From assembly GCA_028279445.1 (NCBI GenBank), contig JANQNT010000004.1, forward strand, positions 1 through 64,000: 64,000 bases of DNA, given 5' to 3'. A program made the position numbers and the translations under genes. The notes under the pieces are model-generated. The model saw only the letters and a program-made list of their open reading frames with translations. It made no database searches and was not told the DNA's origin. Source of the stretch: Tepidamorphaceae bacterium (GTDB lineage Bacteria; Pseudomonadota; Alphaproteobacteria; Rhizobiales; Tepidamorphaceae). Shown here in pieces: positions 26,618 to 35,293 of this stretch (position 1 is its first letter; each line of letters opens with the position of its first letter).

Positions 26618-27490
26618 ATGACCGATCCCCTCCCCGTCACCCAGGACCTGGGTGCCTTCGACGAGCCGGTGCTGATCTTCGGCGGTGTCTATTCGAACCT
26701 GGAAGCCTTCGAAGCGCTGATCGCCGCCGCCAACGCCGCCGGCATCGCGCCGCAACGCATGATCCACTCCGGCGACATCATCGCCTATGGCGCCGACCCG
26801 GCCGACTGCGCGGCGACCTTGCGCGATCTCGGCTGTCCCGCGATCCAGGGCAACGTGGAGGCGCAGATCGCCGCCGGCGCCATGGACTGCGGATGCGGTT
26901 TCGATGAGGGCTCAAGCTGCGATGCGCTGTCGGCACGCTGGTACATGTACGCGCAGCCGAAAGTGCCGCAAGACCTCGCCGTGTGGATGGGCGCGCTGCC
27001 CGATCACATCCGCTTCTCGATGGCCGGCATTGACGTGCGCGTGGTGCACGGCGCGCCAAGCCGGGTGAACCGCTTCCTCTACGGGCCGGAAGCCTCAAGC
27101 GACTTCGAGGAGGAGCTGGCGCTGGCGCCCGAGCAGCTCATCGTCGGCGGCCATTGCGGCTTCCCCTTCTATCACCGCTTCGGCGCGAGGGGCTGGCTCA
27201 ACACCGGCGCCGTCGGCATCACCGCCGACGACGGCACGCCACGCACCTGGTACGCGACTCTGACACCCGTCACGGACGGCATCGACATCGCCATCCGCGC
27301 ACTGGACTACAACCACGGAACCGCGGTCGCGAAACTGCGCGACGCGGACCTGCCGGAACCCTATGCAGTGGCGCTGGAAGGCGGCCCCCTGCCCAACCGC
27401 GACACGCTGCCGGATGCACTGCGCGCCCGCGCCGGCAAACCGCTCAACTTCACCGTGGAGACGTTGCCGGCAAAGGCGCAAGCGGCCTGA
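26618..27490 (+). CDS. Metallophosphoesterase-like protein with altered metal motifs
   Basis: Calcineurin-like fold. The family motifs can be followed in order but several ligands are changed: GGVYSN (22-27) in place of GDIHSN, GD (52-53) kept, GNVE (78-81) in place of GNHD, VHG (143-145) kept, and GHCG (178-181) in place of GHTH. A Cys cluster (91, 93, 101) sits in a MDCGCGFDEGSSCD loop. I recall relatives with the same loop, so this is probably a subfamily and not a decayed gene. It may bind a different metal. As the last gene of the nitrile hydratase operon, a link to cobalt handling or to the product pathway is possible. Confidence 0.7.
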   Translation: MTDPLPVTQDLGAFDEPVLIFGGVYSNLEAFEALIAAANAAGIAPQRMIHSGDIIAYGADPADCAATLRDLGCPAIQGNVEAQIAAGAMDCGCGFDEGSSCDALSARWYMYAQPKVPQDLAVWMGALPDHIRFSMAGIDVRVVHGAPSRVNRFLYGPEASSDFEEELALAPEQLIVGGHCGFPFYHRFGARGWLNTGAVGITADDGTPRTWYATLTPVTDGIDIAIRALDYNHGTAVAKLRDADLPEPYAVALEGGPLPNRDTLPDALRARAGKPLNFTVETLPAKAQAA

Positions 27491-27495
27491 GCTTT

Positions 27496-27600
27496 CTTGC
27501 TTTCCTTCTGCACCGGCCCTCACCCCCTCCCGACCACCCACGGGAGTATGCTGCATGGGTGGTCGGGAGGGGGTGAGGGCCGGTGCAGAAGGAAAGCAAG
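27496..27600. repeat. Perfect 45-bp inverted repeat with 15-base loop
   Basis: The left arm 27496-27540 (begins CTTGCTTTCCTTCTGCACCG) and the right arm 27556-27600 are exact reverse complements. The loop is CGGGAGTATGCTGCA. The sequence GGGCCGGTGCAG recurs once more at about 27643. It sits between the convergent nitrile hydratase operon and the NicO gene. It could be a bidirectional terminator, a young palindromic repeat or a cruciform. Confidence 0.9.
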
Positions 27601-27673
27601 AGTGCCAGGGGGAGCGGGCCGGAACCGCAGGAGCAAAAGAGAGCGGGCCGGTGCAGTCAGGTAACAAGAGTGC

Positions 27674-29314
27674 TCACATCAATCCCTGCCGGGCGAGCGC
27701 GCCGGCGAGGAACACCATGCCGAACAGCAGCACGAAGGCGCCGGCGCCCAGTTCGATGGCAAACGAGAGCGTCGCGGTCGCCGCCGGCGAACGCGTCATG
27801 CGCTCCACCAGCGCCCGCGCGCCGAGCGCCGAGGTGGCAATCGCGGCAGTGACCATACCGGTCCCGACCGCCATCGCCAGCGTGCCGACGATGCCGAGCA
27901 GGAACAGTCCCTGGGCGAAGCAGAACACCAGCAGGATCAGCGCGCCCGAGCACGGGCGGATGCCGATCGCCAGCACAGCGTTCCAGGCCTTGGTGAAGGA
28001 GAGCGCACCACCGAGCGTCTTCGGGTCCGGCGCATGGTCATGGCCGCAGCAAGCCCCGTGCGCATGGTGGTCGTGGCCGTCGCCGGGTTCGTGGGGATAG
28101 GGTCCGGGCAGCGCGGTTCGCGGGCGCAGCCGCCAGGCGCGCCAGACCAGCGAGGCGCCGACCAGCGCGATCAGCACGAAGCTCGCAATCTCAAGCCAGT
28201 TGGCCGTGCGCGTCATGGACGCGCTGGTCATCGAGAGGATCAGCGTCATCACCGTGACGATGGCGATCGCCACCAGTGCCTGCACGATCGCCGCGATGAA
28301 GGCGATCGCCGCGCCGCGCCGGGCCGTCTCCCGGTTGGCCAGCACGTAGGACGACATCACCGCCTTGCCGTGACCGGGACCGGCGGCGTGCAGCACACCG
28401 TACAGGAAGGAGAAGGCCAGCACGGTCAGACCCGCCGCCGGGCTGTCGCGCACCTGGGCAACCGCGTCGGTCATCAGCCGGTAGAGCCTGCTCTGCTGCG
28501 CGGAGACCCAACGCAGGAAGCCGGAGAACGGTCCATCACCCGGGGTGATCGCGGGATCCACCGGCGCGACGCCGAAGGGCGCGGCGGCAGGGGTCAGCTC
28601 GCGCCCGCCATCGGCCACCTGCACCAGCGCCACCTCGCCGCAGGTGATGATGAGCTTGTTGGCGATGCCGCTGACAAGTCCGGTGTATTCCGGTGGCAAT
28701 TCGCGTATCTCCGGCGGCAGTTCGGCAAGCTGCGCGGCGGCGACTTCGTCAAGCGGCTCCGGTCGGCGCACTTCCAGCGTGCAGTCGTCCGGCGCGTCCA
28801 CCAGCACCGCCGGATCGCTCTGCGCGAAACCGAAGGCGACGAAGTACTCGGGATCGTAGACATCGATCTCGACCAGCTTGTTGCGAGGGTCGAAGGGTGC
28901 CGCCATCGGCAGCGTGTAGTTGAGCGTGAGCTGACCGTTCTCGGCGCGCGTCAGCCAGTAGTCACGGGGTTCGCCATAGGGCGGCTCCTCGCTGCCGGCA
29001 TAGAGGAATGTGAAGAAGGCGAATTCGGCGAGCGACTCCACGTTGACCTTGGCCAGTGGATCGAGCTCGGCGCGCGAGTAGGTCCCGTCACCGTCCTCGT
29101 CCAGGCCCTCCACCGCATACACGCTGAAGGGCAGATCGAAGATCCACCGGTGGCGGATTTCGGTAATCGCGCCATTGTCGTCAAAGACGATCTGTGACGA
29201 CGACTCCACCAGCACATGCGGATGGCTGCGCAGGTCCGGCGCGGTGACCAGAAACGCACACAGCAGGACGCCGAGAGCGATCAGGCGGCGGGACAGGGCG
29301 GAGCTGCGAATCAT
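27674..29314 (-). CDS. DUF1007-NicO fusion: nickel/cobalt transporter
   Basis: Two-part membrane protein of 546 aa. After a signal-like first helix, a periplasmic DUF1007 domain (about 30-230) carries HPHV and a canonical EF-hand loop DEDGDGTYSRAE (72-83). The C-terminal NicO/RcnA-type transporter starts near residue 290, with LHAAGPGHGKAVMSSY, a His/Cys-rich loop (HDHHAHGACCGHDH) and AIGIRPCSGALILLVF. It moves Ni2+ or Co2+, and the direction cannot be decided from sequence. Facing a cobalt-type nitrile hydratase operon favours cobalt. Confidence 0.85.
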   Translation of the reverse strand: MIRSSALSRRLIALGVLLCAFLVTAPDLRSHPHVLVESSSQIVFDDNGAITEIRHRWIFDLPFSVYAVEGLDEDGDGTYSRAELDPLAKVNVESLAEFAFFTFLYAGSEEPPYGEPRDYWLTRAENGQLTLNYTLPMAAPFDPRNKLVEIDVYDPEYFVAFGFAQSDPAVLVDAPDDCTLEVRRPEPLDEVAAAQLAELPPEIRELPPEYTGLVSGIANKLIITCGEVALVQVADGGRELTPAAAPFGVAPVDPAITPGDGPFSGFLRWVSAQQSRLYRLMTDAVAQVRDSPAAGLTVLAFSFLYGVLHAAGPGHGKAVMSSYVLANRETARRGAAIAFIAAIVQALVAIAIVTVMTLILSMTSASMTRTANWLEIASFVLIALVGASLVWRAWRLRPRTALPGPYPHEPGDGHDHHAHGACCGHDHAPDPKTLGGALSFTKAWNAVLAIGIRPCSGALILLVFCFAQGLFLLGIVGTLAMAVGTGMVTAAIATSALGARALVERMTRSPAATATLSFAIELGAGAFVLLFGMVFLAGALARQGLM

Positions 29315-29405
29315 GGCCCGCGAAGGTAGCGCAGTTTGCGCCGGAATGAAGGCAGGTCATGTCGGTCGAAAAGCCCACCACCAACATCTGATCGGACCAA
29401 CCAGT

Positions 29406-30221
29406 TCAGGGCCGAAGGCGGTCGAGATCAAACCGTGACATGTCGGCGATCAGAGCCGCCATCCGGGCGCATTGGTGAGCCACGATGGCAGCACCGGTCT
29501 CCGGCGTAGCCCCCGCCGCATTACCCACCGCACCGGATGCGTTGAGGTCCTGCGTTGCCCAGGCAAAGCCGGTGCCGCCGCCACCGCGCAACACGTCGAA
29601 TTCGCTCTCCATGTCCGCCGCCGCGGAAGCGAAGTTCTCAGCCGCTGCCATGTCCACCAGATCGGGGCGCAGATGCAGCATCAGCGCGGTCTCGATCTCG
29701 CCGCCGTGGATACCATGGCGCATCTCGTCGCTGTCGACGAGCCCCTCCGGCAGTCCCATCCGCATCCAGCTCGTCGGCACGACCAGCATGTCGGCCTCCA
29801 GCCGCAACCGGCGCGCGGCGATACCCATCGCCTCGGAGTTGCCGCCGTGGGAGCTGACGATCGCCAGCCGGCGAATACCGCTCGCGGCAACGCCCGCACC
29901 GATCTCGGTGAGCATCGCGATCAGCGTTTCCGCCTCGTGTGACACGGTGCCGGCGAAACCCTCGTGCTCATCACTCTTGCCGACGCTGATGCCGGGCAGC
30001 GTCAGCACGTCACAGGCACCGGACCAGGTCGCCATTGTCCGTTCGATCATCGCTTCGCCGATGATCGCGTCCGTCCCGAAGGGCAGATGGGGGCCGTGCT
30101 GTTCGATCGCCGCGATTGGCAACACGGCAACGGCACGATCGAGATCGATCGCCGCAAGTGCCGTGCGCCCGACCTCGTTCCAGCGCCGCCAGCGCCCACC
30201 CGGATTGTCGCTATCGCCCAT
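29406..30221 (-). CDS. Creatininase family amidohydrolase
   Basis: Metal-dependent amidohydrolase of the creatininase/ArfB/MftE superfamily. Metal ligands are visible in AAIEQHGPHLPFGTD, SSHGGNSEAMG and HGGEIETALML. The length of 271 aa is normal. True creatininase is only one member of the family, and others act on formamides in flavin or pterin pathways, so the substrate is open. It diverges from an ABC ATPase gene across 122 bp that contain a run of nine C (30262-30270). Confidence 0.85.
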   Translation of the reverse strand: MGDSDNPGGRWRRWNEVGRTALAAIDLDRAVAVLPIAAIEQHGPHLPFGTDAIIGEAMIERTMATWSGACDVLTLPGISVGKSDEHEGFAGTVSHEAETLIAMLTEIGAGVAASGIRRLAIVSSHGGNSEAMGIAARRLRLEADMLVVPTSWMRMGLPEGLVDSDEMRHGIHGGEIETALMLHLRPDLVDMAAAENFASAAADMESEFDVLRGGGGTGFAWATQDLNASGAVGNAAGATPETGAAIVAHQCARMAALIADMSRFDLDRLRP

Positions 30222-30343
30222 GCTCGATCATCCAGTTTTCTTTGAGCGGTTCCAGCCCAATCCCCCCCCCACTAGCAATCGCTGCATCGGCAGGCTAGGT
30301 CAATGGCCCGGCAGCCTGAACGCAAGTTACCGAACCGACCACC

Positions 30344-31126
30344 ATGGATGAGCAGATAGTCCTGCGCGCACGCGCCCTGGCCAAGAGCTTCGCCGACGGC
30401 ACCCAGGCGCTTGGCGACGTCGACCTGACGGTGCGCGAAGGAGAGTTCGTCTCGCTGCTTGGTGCATCCGGCGCCGGCAAGTCGACCTTGCTGCGCATCT
30501 TCGCGGGGCTGGAAACGCCGAGCGCTGGAACACTGCACCGCGCCGACGACGTGACCCGCCGCGGCGGCACTGCGATGGTGTTCCAGGACGCGGCATTGAT
30601 GCCGTGGGCGAGCGTCTTCGACAATGTCTGGCTGCCCCTGCGGCTGGCCGGCAAGACCCGCGCGGCGGCACGCGAAGCCGTCATGCACACGCTTGAGACA
30701 GTCGGCCTTGAACATCGCGCCGATGCGCTGCCGCGCGAACTCTCCGGTGGCATGAAAATGCGTGTCTCCATTGCCCGTGCGCTGGTCACCGCGCCGCGGC
30801 TGGTGCTGCTCGACGAGCCGTTCGCCGCGCTCGACGAGATCAACCGCTTCCACCTCAACGACGTATTGCTGGAACTTTGGCGACGCGAGCGGCTGACTGT
30901 CGTGTTCGTGACCCATTCGGTGTTCGAGGCCGCCTTCCTGTCGACCCGCGTCGCCGTGCTGTCATCGCCACCGGCAGCGATTGCCGGTGAACTCGCGATT
31001 CCCGCCGACCTCCCCCGCGACGAAGGCTACCGCCAGTCGGCAGGTTTTCTCGACTTCGCGCGAAGGTTGTCGGCACTTCTGGCGAAAGCCGGCGAAACGC
31101 ATGAGAAAGTTCCGCTTCCGGTTTGA
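30344..31126 (+). CDS. ABC transporter ATP-binding protein, nitrate/sulfonate/taurine type
   Basis: Complete nucleotide-binding domain: Walker A GASGAGKST, Q-loop VFQDAALMPW, signature LSGGMKMR, Walker B LVLLDEP and the switch His in FVTHS. It resembles SsuB/TauB/ThiZ ATPases. No permease or binding-protein gene lies beside it in the window, so it either works with subunits encoded elsewhere or is a remnant. ATG 30344 is preceded only weakly by a ribosome site. The divergent neighbour is the creatininase-like gene. Confidence 0.85.
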   Translation: MDEQIVLRARALAKSFADGTQALGDVDLTVREGEFVSLLGASGAGKSTLLRIFAGLETPSAGTLHRADDVTRRGGTAMVFQDAALMPWASVFDNVWLPLRLAGKTRAAAREAVMHTLETVGLEHRADALPRELSGGMKMRVSIARALVTAPRLVLLDEPFAALDEINRFHLNDVLLELWRRERLTVVFVTHSVFEAAFLSTRVAVLSSPPAAIAGELAIPADLPRDEGYRQSAGFLDFARRLSALLAKAGETHEKVPLPV

Positions 31127-31193
31127 CCACGCACGCTGCAGCGCGCAAACTGTCGACAAATGGGCTGCTGAAGTCAGGGCCCGGGGAGCAAGG

Positions 31194-31211
31194 CTGGAGG
31201 AAACACTCCAG
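31194..31211. terminator. Small hairpin after the ABC ATPase gene
   Basis: CTGGAG-GAAACA-CTCCAG is a perfect 6-bp stem, 67 bp after the ABC ATPase stop and 26 bp before the MarR start. Without a T-run its role is unsure. Confidence 0.25.
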
Positions 31212-31237
31212 GCCGCGCACGGAGCTGGGGGGCATCC

Positions 31238-31678
31238 GTGAAAAACTGGTATCGAGAATCTCTAAGCTTCCAGCTCTTGCGGGCTGCGCGGCTGCACCGG
31301 GCATGTGCCGCGCGGCATCTGGGTGACATCGGCGTCCATCCCGGACAGGAGACAGCACTGCTGGTTCTCTCGGTCAACGGCGAGCAACCGATGACCACAC
31401 TGGCCGAAGCGCTTGAGGTGAAACCGCCAACGGTGACCAAGATGGTCACGCGGATGACCGGCCAGGGCCTGGTCAAGCGCACCGGCTCGCAGAGCGATCG
31501 GCGCAGCTTCCTGGTCAGCCTGACACCCGATGGCGAGGCCAAGGCACGCGAGCTCAAGCGTGTCTGGAAACGCATCGAGAAGGAAGCCATGAGCGGGCTC
31601 AACGAAAAGGAGCGCAAACGCTTCGCCAAGGCGCTCAACCAGTTGACCGAGCAGTTGGCCCTGGACAACGACGCTTGA
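31238..31678 (+). CDS. MarR family transcriptional regulator
   Basis: Winged-helix dimer of 146 aa. The DNA-binding segment is MTTLAEALEVKPPTVTKMVTRM, with the wing at KRTGSQSDRRSFLVSLT (Asp-Arg-Arg is the usual wing motif). The start is GTG 31238 following GGGGGGCATCC. Its stop overlaps the TTG start of the aminotransferase (TTGA), so the two are translationally coupled and the regulator may control that gene. Confidence 0.87.
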   Translation: MKNWYRESLSFQLLRAARLHRACAARHLGDIGVHPGQETALLVLSVNGEQPMTTLAEALEVKPPTVTKMVTRMTGQGLVKRTGSQSDRRSFLVSLTPDGEAKARELKRVWKRIEKEAMSGLNEKERKRFAKALNQLTEQLALDNDA

Positions 31679-32856
31679 GCACCGCCGCACCGACCACCGT
31701 CGCCGCATTCGATCGGATCGGCGACGAGAACGCCTTCGCCGTTCTGGCGCGCGCCGGCGCCCTGGAGGCGCAGGGCCGCGACATCATCAATCTGGGGATC
31801 GGCCAGCCGGACTTTCCAACCCCGCCGCACATCGCGGAAGCCGCCATCAAGGCGATCCGCGACGGGCATCACGGCTACACGCCCGCACCGGGCATCGCCC
31901 CTCTGCGCGAGGCGGTCGCCACCGACATCCACCGCCGCCTGGACGTCGAGATCGATCCCGGATGCGTGCTGATCGTGCCCGGCGGCAAGGTCTCCATTTT
32001 CGCGGCAATCATGATGTTCGGCGAACCCGGCGCCGAGATCATGTATCCCGATCCGGGCTTTCCCATCTACCGCTCGATGATTTGCTTTACCGGCGCGACG
32101 CCAGTGCCGATCCCCATGCGCGAGGAGAACGGCTTTGCGTTCGATGCCGACGAGGCGTTGGCAGCGATCACGCCAAGGACACGGCTGATCATCCTCAATT
32201 CACCCGCCAACCCGACCGGCGGCGTGACTCCGAAGGAGCAGTTGGACACGCTCGCGCTGGGCCTGGCCGAACATCCCCATGTGGCCGTCCTGTCGGACGA
32301 GATCTACGCGCAGATGACCTATGATGATCTCGAGCATGCAAGCCCGATGACCCACGAACATCTGCGCGACCGGGTGATCCTGCTCGACGGCTGGTCGAAG
32401 ACCTATGCCATGACCGGCTGGCGGCTCGGCTATGCGGTGTGGCCGCAGGCGCTGTTCGACAAGGCCCGCAAGCTCGCGGTCAACGCCTGGTCCTGCGTCA
32501 ATGCGCCGACGCAGTACGCCGGCCTTGCGGCACTTGAGGGACCGCAGGACTGCGTCGCCGAGATGATGGCTGCTTTCGACCGGCGCAGGAACGTGATCGT
32601 GGAGTGTCTCAATACCCTGCCCGGCATCACCTGCCGGAAGCCGAGCGGCGCCTTCTACGCCTTCCCGAATGTCACAGGGACGGGCAGGCCGGCCAAGGCC
32701 CTGGCCAGCGACCTCCTGGAAGTCACCGGTATCGCGACCATCGCCGGTCCCGATTTCGGCCCGCTTGGCGAGGGGTTCATCCGCTTCTCCTACGCCAACT
32801 CGCAGGCCAATATCGAACGCGCGATGGACCGGATCGGCGACTATCTGACCGGCTAG
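31675..32856 (+). CDS. PLP-dependent aminotransferase, class I (AspC/AAT-like)
   Basis: Fold-type I aminotransferase of 393 aa acting on an amino acid/oxo acid pair. Motifs are NLGIGQPDFPTPPHI, the substrate/PLP loop NSPANPTGG, Tyr/Asp of LSDEIYAQM, the Schiff-base lysine in DGWSKTYAMTGWRLGY, and the C-terminal Arg in FIRFSYANS. The TTG start at 31675 overlaps the MarR stop by four bases. The specific substrate cannot be told from sequence, and an aspartate or aromatic substrate is common for this group. Confidence 0.87.
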   Translation: MSTAAPTTVAAFDRIGDENAFAVLARAGALEAQGRDIINLGIGQPDFPTPPHIAEAAIKAIRDGHHGYTPAPGIAPLREAVATDIHRRLDVEIDPGCVLIVPGGKVSIFAAIMMFGEPGAEIMYPDPGFPIYRSMICFTGATPVPIPMREENGFAFDADEALAAITPRTRLIILNSPANPTGGVTPKEQLDTLALGLAEHPHVAVLSDEIYAQMTYDDLEHASPMTHEHLRDRVILLDGWSKTYAMTGWRLGYAVWPQALFDKARKLAVNAWSCVNAPTQYAGLAALEGPQDCVAEMMAAFDRRRNVIVECLNTLPGITCRKPSGAFYAFPNVTGTGRPAKALASDLLEVTGIATIAGPDFGPLGEGFIRFSYANSQANIERAMDRIGDYLTG

Positions 32857-32879
32857 GGTCGGGGCCTGGGAGCGGGACC

Positions 32880-33587
32880 CTAGTCTTCTCGCGCTTCCGC
32901 GATGGTCTGATCGAGATTGGCGACCAGCGCGGGATCAAGACCCAGTCGTGCCGCCAGCATGCTGAGATAAGCCCGCTCGGCGGGATGGTCGGGATCCACC
33001 GCCACGGCGGACGCCACATAGAGCTCCATGGCGACTTCCGGGCTGGAGGCCGCCCTGACCACCTTGTCGACATCGAGAGGTGAGCGCATCTCGCGAGCGA
33101 TGAAGTCGCTTTCGTCCGGGTCCATGCCGAGCGCATCGACCCGCTCGATGATGCGCGCTTTCTCGTCGTCGTCGATGAAGCCGTCCGCCTTGGCCGCCTG
33201 GATCATGGCGATGACAAGCGCCTGCGCGCGGGCTTCTTCCGAACTCGCCGCGGGCATGAAGTCGCTGTCGTCGGGGGGCATCAGCACCGGATCGCCACCG
33301 GAGGGGGCGGCCGGGCCACCGCTATCGCCCTGGCCGGCCTGATAGTCCCGATAGGCCTTGTAGGCGAGACCGGCGATGGCCGCCATGCCACCGTATTTCA
33401 GCGCCTTCTTGCCGAGCTTGCGGCCTGACTTGGAGCCAAGCAGCACCGCGGCGAGGCCGCCGGCGATGGCGGTCGCGGCGAGCGGGTTCTCGCGCGCCTT
33501 GTTGCTCAGGGACTTGCCCTTCGACTGCAGCGCGTCGGAGGTGCCCGCTCCGAGATAGCGGTCCATCAGGTTCTTGGCATCGAACAT
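32880..33587 (-). CDS. TerB-like protein, DUF533 (YebE family)
   Basis: Role unknown. The N terminus (MFDAKNLMDRYLG) is followed by a glycine/alanine-rich membrane-associated segment (about 35-75, with ATAIAGGLAAVLLGSKSGR) and a C-terminal all-helical TerB-like domain from about residue 110, with acidic DDSDF and DDDEKARIIERVDALG blocks. The name tellurite-resistance comes from the fold and is not evidence of function here. ATG 33587 has GGGAGCC eleven bases upstream. It is convergent with the aminotransferase. Confidence 0.8.
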   Translation of the reverse strand: MFDAKNLMDRYLGAGTSDALQSKGKSLSNKARENPLAATAIAGGLAAVLLGSKSGRKLGKKALKYGGMAAIAGLAYKAYRDYQAGQGDSGGPAAPSGGDPVLMPPDDSDFMPAASSEEARAQALVIAMIQAAKADGFIDDDEKARIIERVDALGMDPDESDFIAREMRSPLDVDKVVRAASSPEVAMELYVASAVAVDPDHPAERAYLSMLAARLGLDPALVANLDQTIAEARED

Positions 33588-33668
33588 CTGCGGCGGCTCC
33601 CTTGCCGTGAGAGATTGCGTCGCGTGTTCACCTATGGACGCAAACACCTCTCGACAAGGGCAGGTGCG

Positions 33669-35288
33669 TTACCGCGTGACGATTTCCGGTCCCATCAGCG
33701 CGTAGGGCAGCGTGATCGACAGCGCCGGGATGTAGGTCACCAGGATCAGGAACACGAACAGCACCGCGACGAAGGGCAATGCCGCCTTCACCACCTGCAC
33801 CAGGCTCATGCCGGTGATCCCCGACGTGACGAACAGGTTGAGCCCGATCGGCGGCGTGATCATGCCGATCTCCATATTGACCACCATGATGATGCCCAGA
33901 TGCACCGGATCGACGCCGAGTTCGATGGCAATCGGGAACACCACCGGCGCGACGATCAGCAGCAGGCCGGAGGGCTCCATGAACTGGCCGCCCAGCAGCA
34001 GCAGGATGTTGACCGCGATCAGGAAGGTGAACCAGTTGAAGCCGTAGTCCAGCATCACCGCGGTGATGGCGTCCGGGATGCGCTCGGAGGTGAGCACGTG
34101 GGCGAACAGCAGCGCGTTGACGATGATGAACATCAGCATGATCGTCGTCTTGCTGGCATCCACCAGCACCTTGCGCGTATCGGGATGAAAGCAGGCGCCG
34201 AGCATGTGCCGGCCGATCTGCGACAGGTTGCGCCGCCACAGCGGCAGGCTGGCGACCAGCAGCGCCGGGATATGCAGCGGGTTGGTCTGCTCGTCGCGCC
34301 AGGTCGCGTAGGCGATCATGATCGCCAGGGCGAGGGCGGCACCGGTCAGCGTGCGCCCGGCAAAGGTCACGCCTTCCCAGTTGGCGGTGAAGAAGAAGGA
34401 CAGGATCAGCCACACGAACAGGAAGGCGAGCGCATAGATCACCGCCTTGAAGCCGACGCGCGCGCGCGGCGCGTCGCCCTCCTCGATCCATTGGGTCTCC
34501 TTCAGCGGTCCCATGTCGCGATAGACGAACAGCGCGATGACGAAGGCATAGACGGCGGAAACGGCGGCCGCTTCCGTCGGTGTGAACACGCCGCCATAGA
34601 TGCCGCCGAGCACGATGACGATCAGGAACAGGCCGAAGCCGGCCTCCTTGCCGCCGTTGATGATCTCGCCGAAGCCCCTCCAGGGTTCGGCCGGGAAACC
34701 CTTGATGCGCGCCATCACATAGATCGCGCTCATCAGCATCAGCCCGGCGACGAGGCCCGGCACCACGCCTGCCAGGAACATGCGTCCGACCGAAACGTCG
34801 GTCGCCGCCGAATAGACCACCATGACGATGGAGGGCGGAATGAGGATGCCGAGCGTGCCCGCGTTGGCGATGACGCCGGCGGCGAACTCCTTGGTGTAGC
34901 CGACCTGGCGCATGCCGGCGATGGCGATGGTGCCGATGGCGACCACGGTTGCCGGCGAGGATCCCGAAAGTGCCGCGAACATCATGCAGGCCAGCACGCT
35001 GGCCATTGCCAGCCCGCCGCGGAAGTGCCCGACGGTGGCGATGGCGAAACGGATGACGCGCTTGGCCACACCACCGGTCGACATGAAGGACGAGGCCAGG
35101 ATGAAGAAGGGAATCGCCAGCAACGTGTAGTGCTGCGAGGCGGTGAACAACTGCAACGCCACCGAGGACATGGAATCGGTGGAGAAGAAGGCGATCACTA
35201 GCACCGACGACAGACCCAGCGCCACGGCGACCGGGACGCCCAGGAACAGCAGCCCGAGAACGAGCGAGAAGAGGATGGCGGTTTCCAT
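33669..35288 (-). CDS. dctM: C4-dicarboxylate TRAP transporter large permease
   Basis: Transport subunit of the Na+-coupled C4-dicarboxylate importer. Typical blocks are SGSSPATVVAIGTIAIAGMR, IPPSIVMVVYS and the C-terminal MVVNMEIGMITPPIGLNLF. At 539 aa it is longer than the standard ~430 because of an extra stretch around residues 215-330 with two or three more hydrophobic segments. This form is also seen in other alphaproteobacterial dctM genes. It is third in dctP-dctQ-dctM, starting five bases after dctQ. Confidence 0.9.
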   Translation of the reverse strand: METAILFSLVLGLLFLGVPVAVALGLSSVLVIAFFSTDSMSSVALQLFTASQHYTLLAIPFFILASSFMSTGGVAKRVIRFAIATVGHFRGGLAMASVLACMMFAALSGSSPATVVAIGTIAIAGMRQVGYTKEFAAGVIANAGTLGILIPPSIVMVVYSAATDVSVGRMFLAGVVPGLVAGLMLMSAIYVMARIKGFPAEPWRGFGEIINGGKEAGFGLFLIVIVLGGIYGGVFTPTEAAAVSAVYAFVIALFVYRDMGPLKETQWIEEGDAPRARVGFKAVIYALAFLFVWLILSFFFTANWEGVTFAGRTLTGAALALAIMIAYATWRDEQTNPLHIPALLVASLPLWRRNLSQIGRHMLGACFHPDTRKVLVDASKTTIMLMFIIVNALLFAHVLTSERIPDAITAVMLDYGFNWFTFLIAVNILLLLGGQFMEPSGLLLIVAPVVFPIAIELGVDPVHLGIIMVVNMEIGMITPPIGLNLFVTSGITGMSLVQVVKAALPFVAVLFVFLILVTYIPALSITLPYALMGPEIVTR

Positions 35289-35293
35289 GTCGT

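Noticed and set aside
30222-30343. TPP riboswitch before the ThiZ/SsuB-like ATPase
   Set aside because: A partial CCTGAAC...GTTAC resemblance only; the conserved CUGAGA and full stems are absent.
32880-33587. Tellurite resistance function for the TerB-like gene
   Set aside because: The name reflects a fold; no other ter genes are near and DUF533 proteins have no proven tellurite role.
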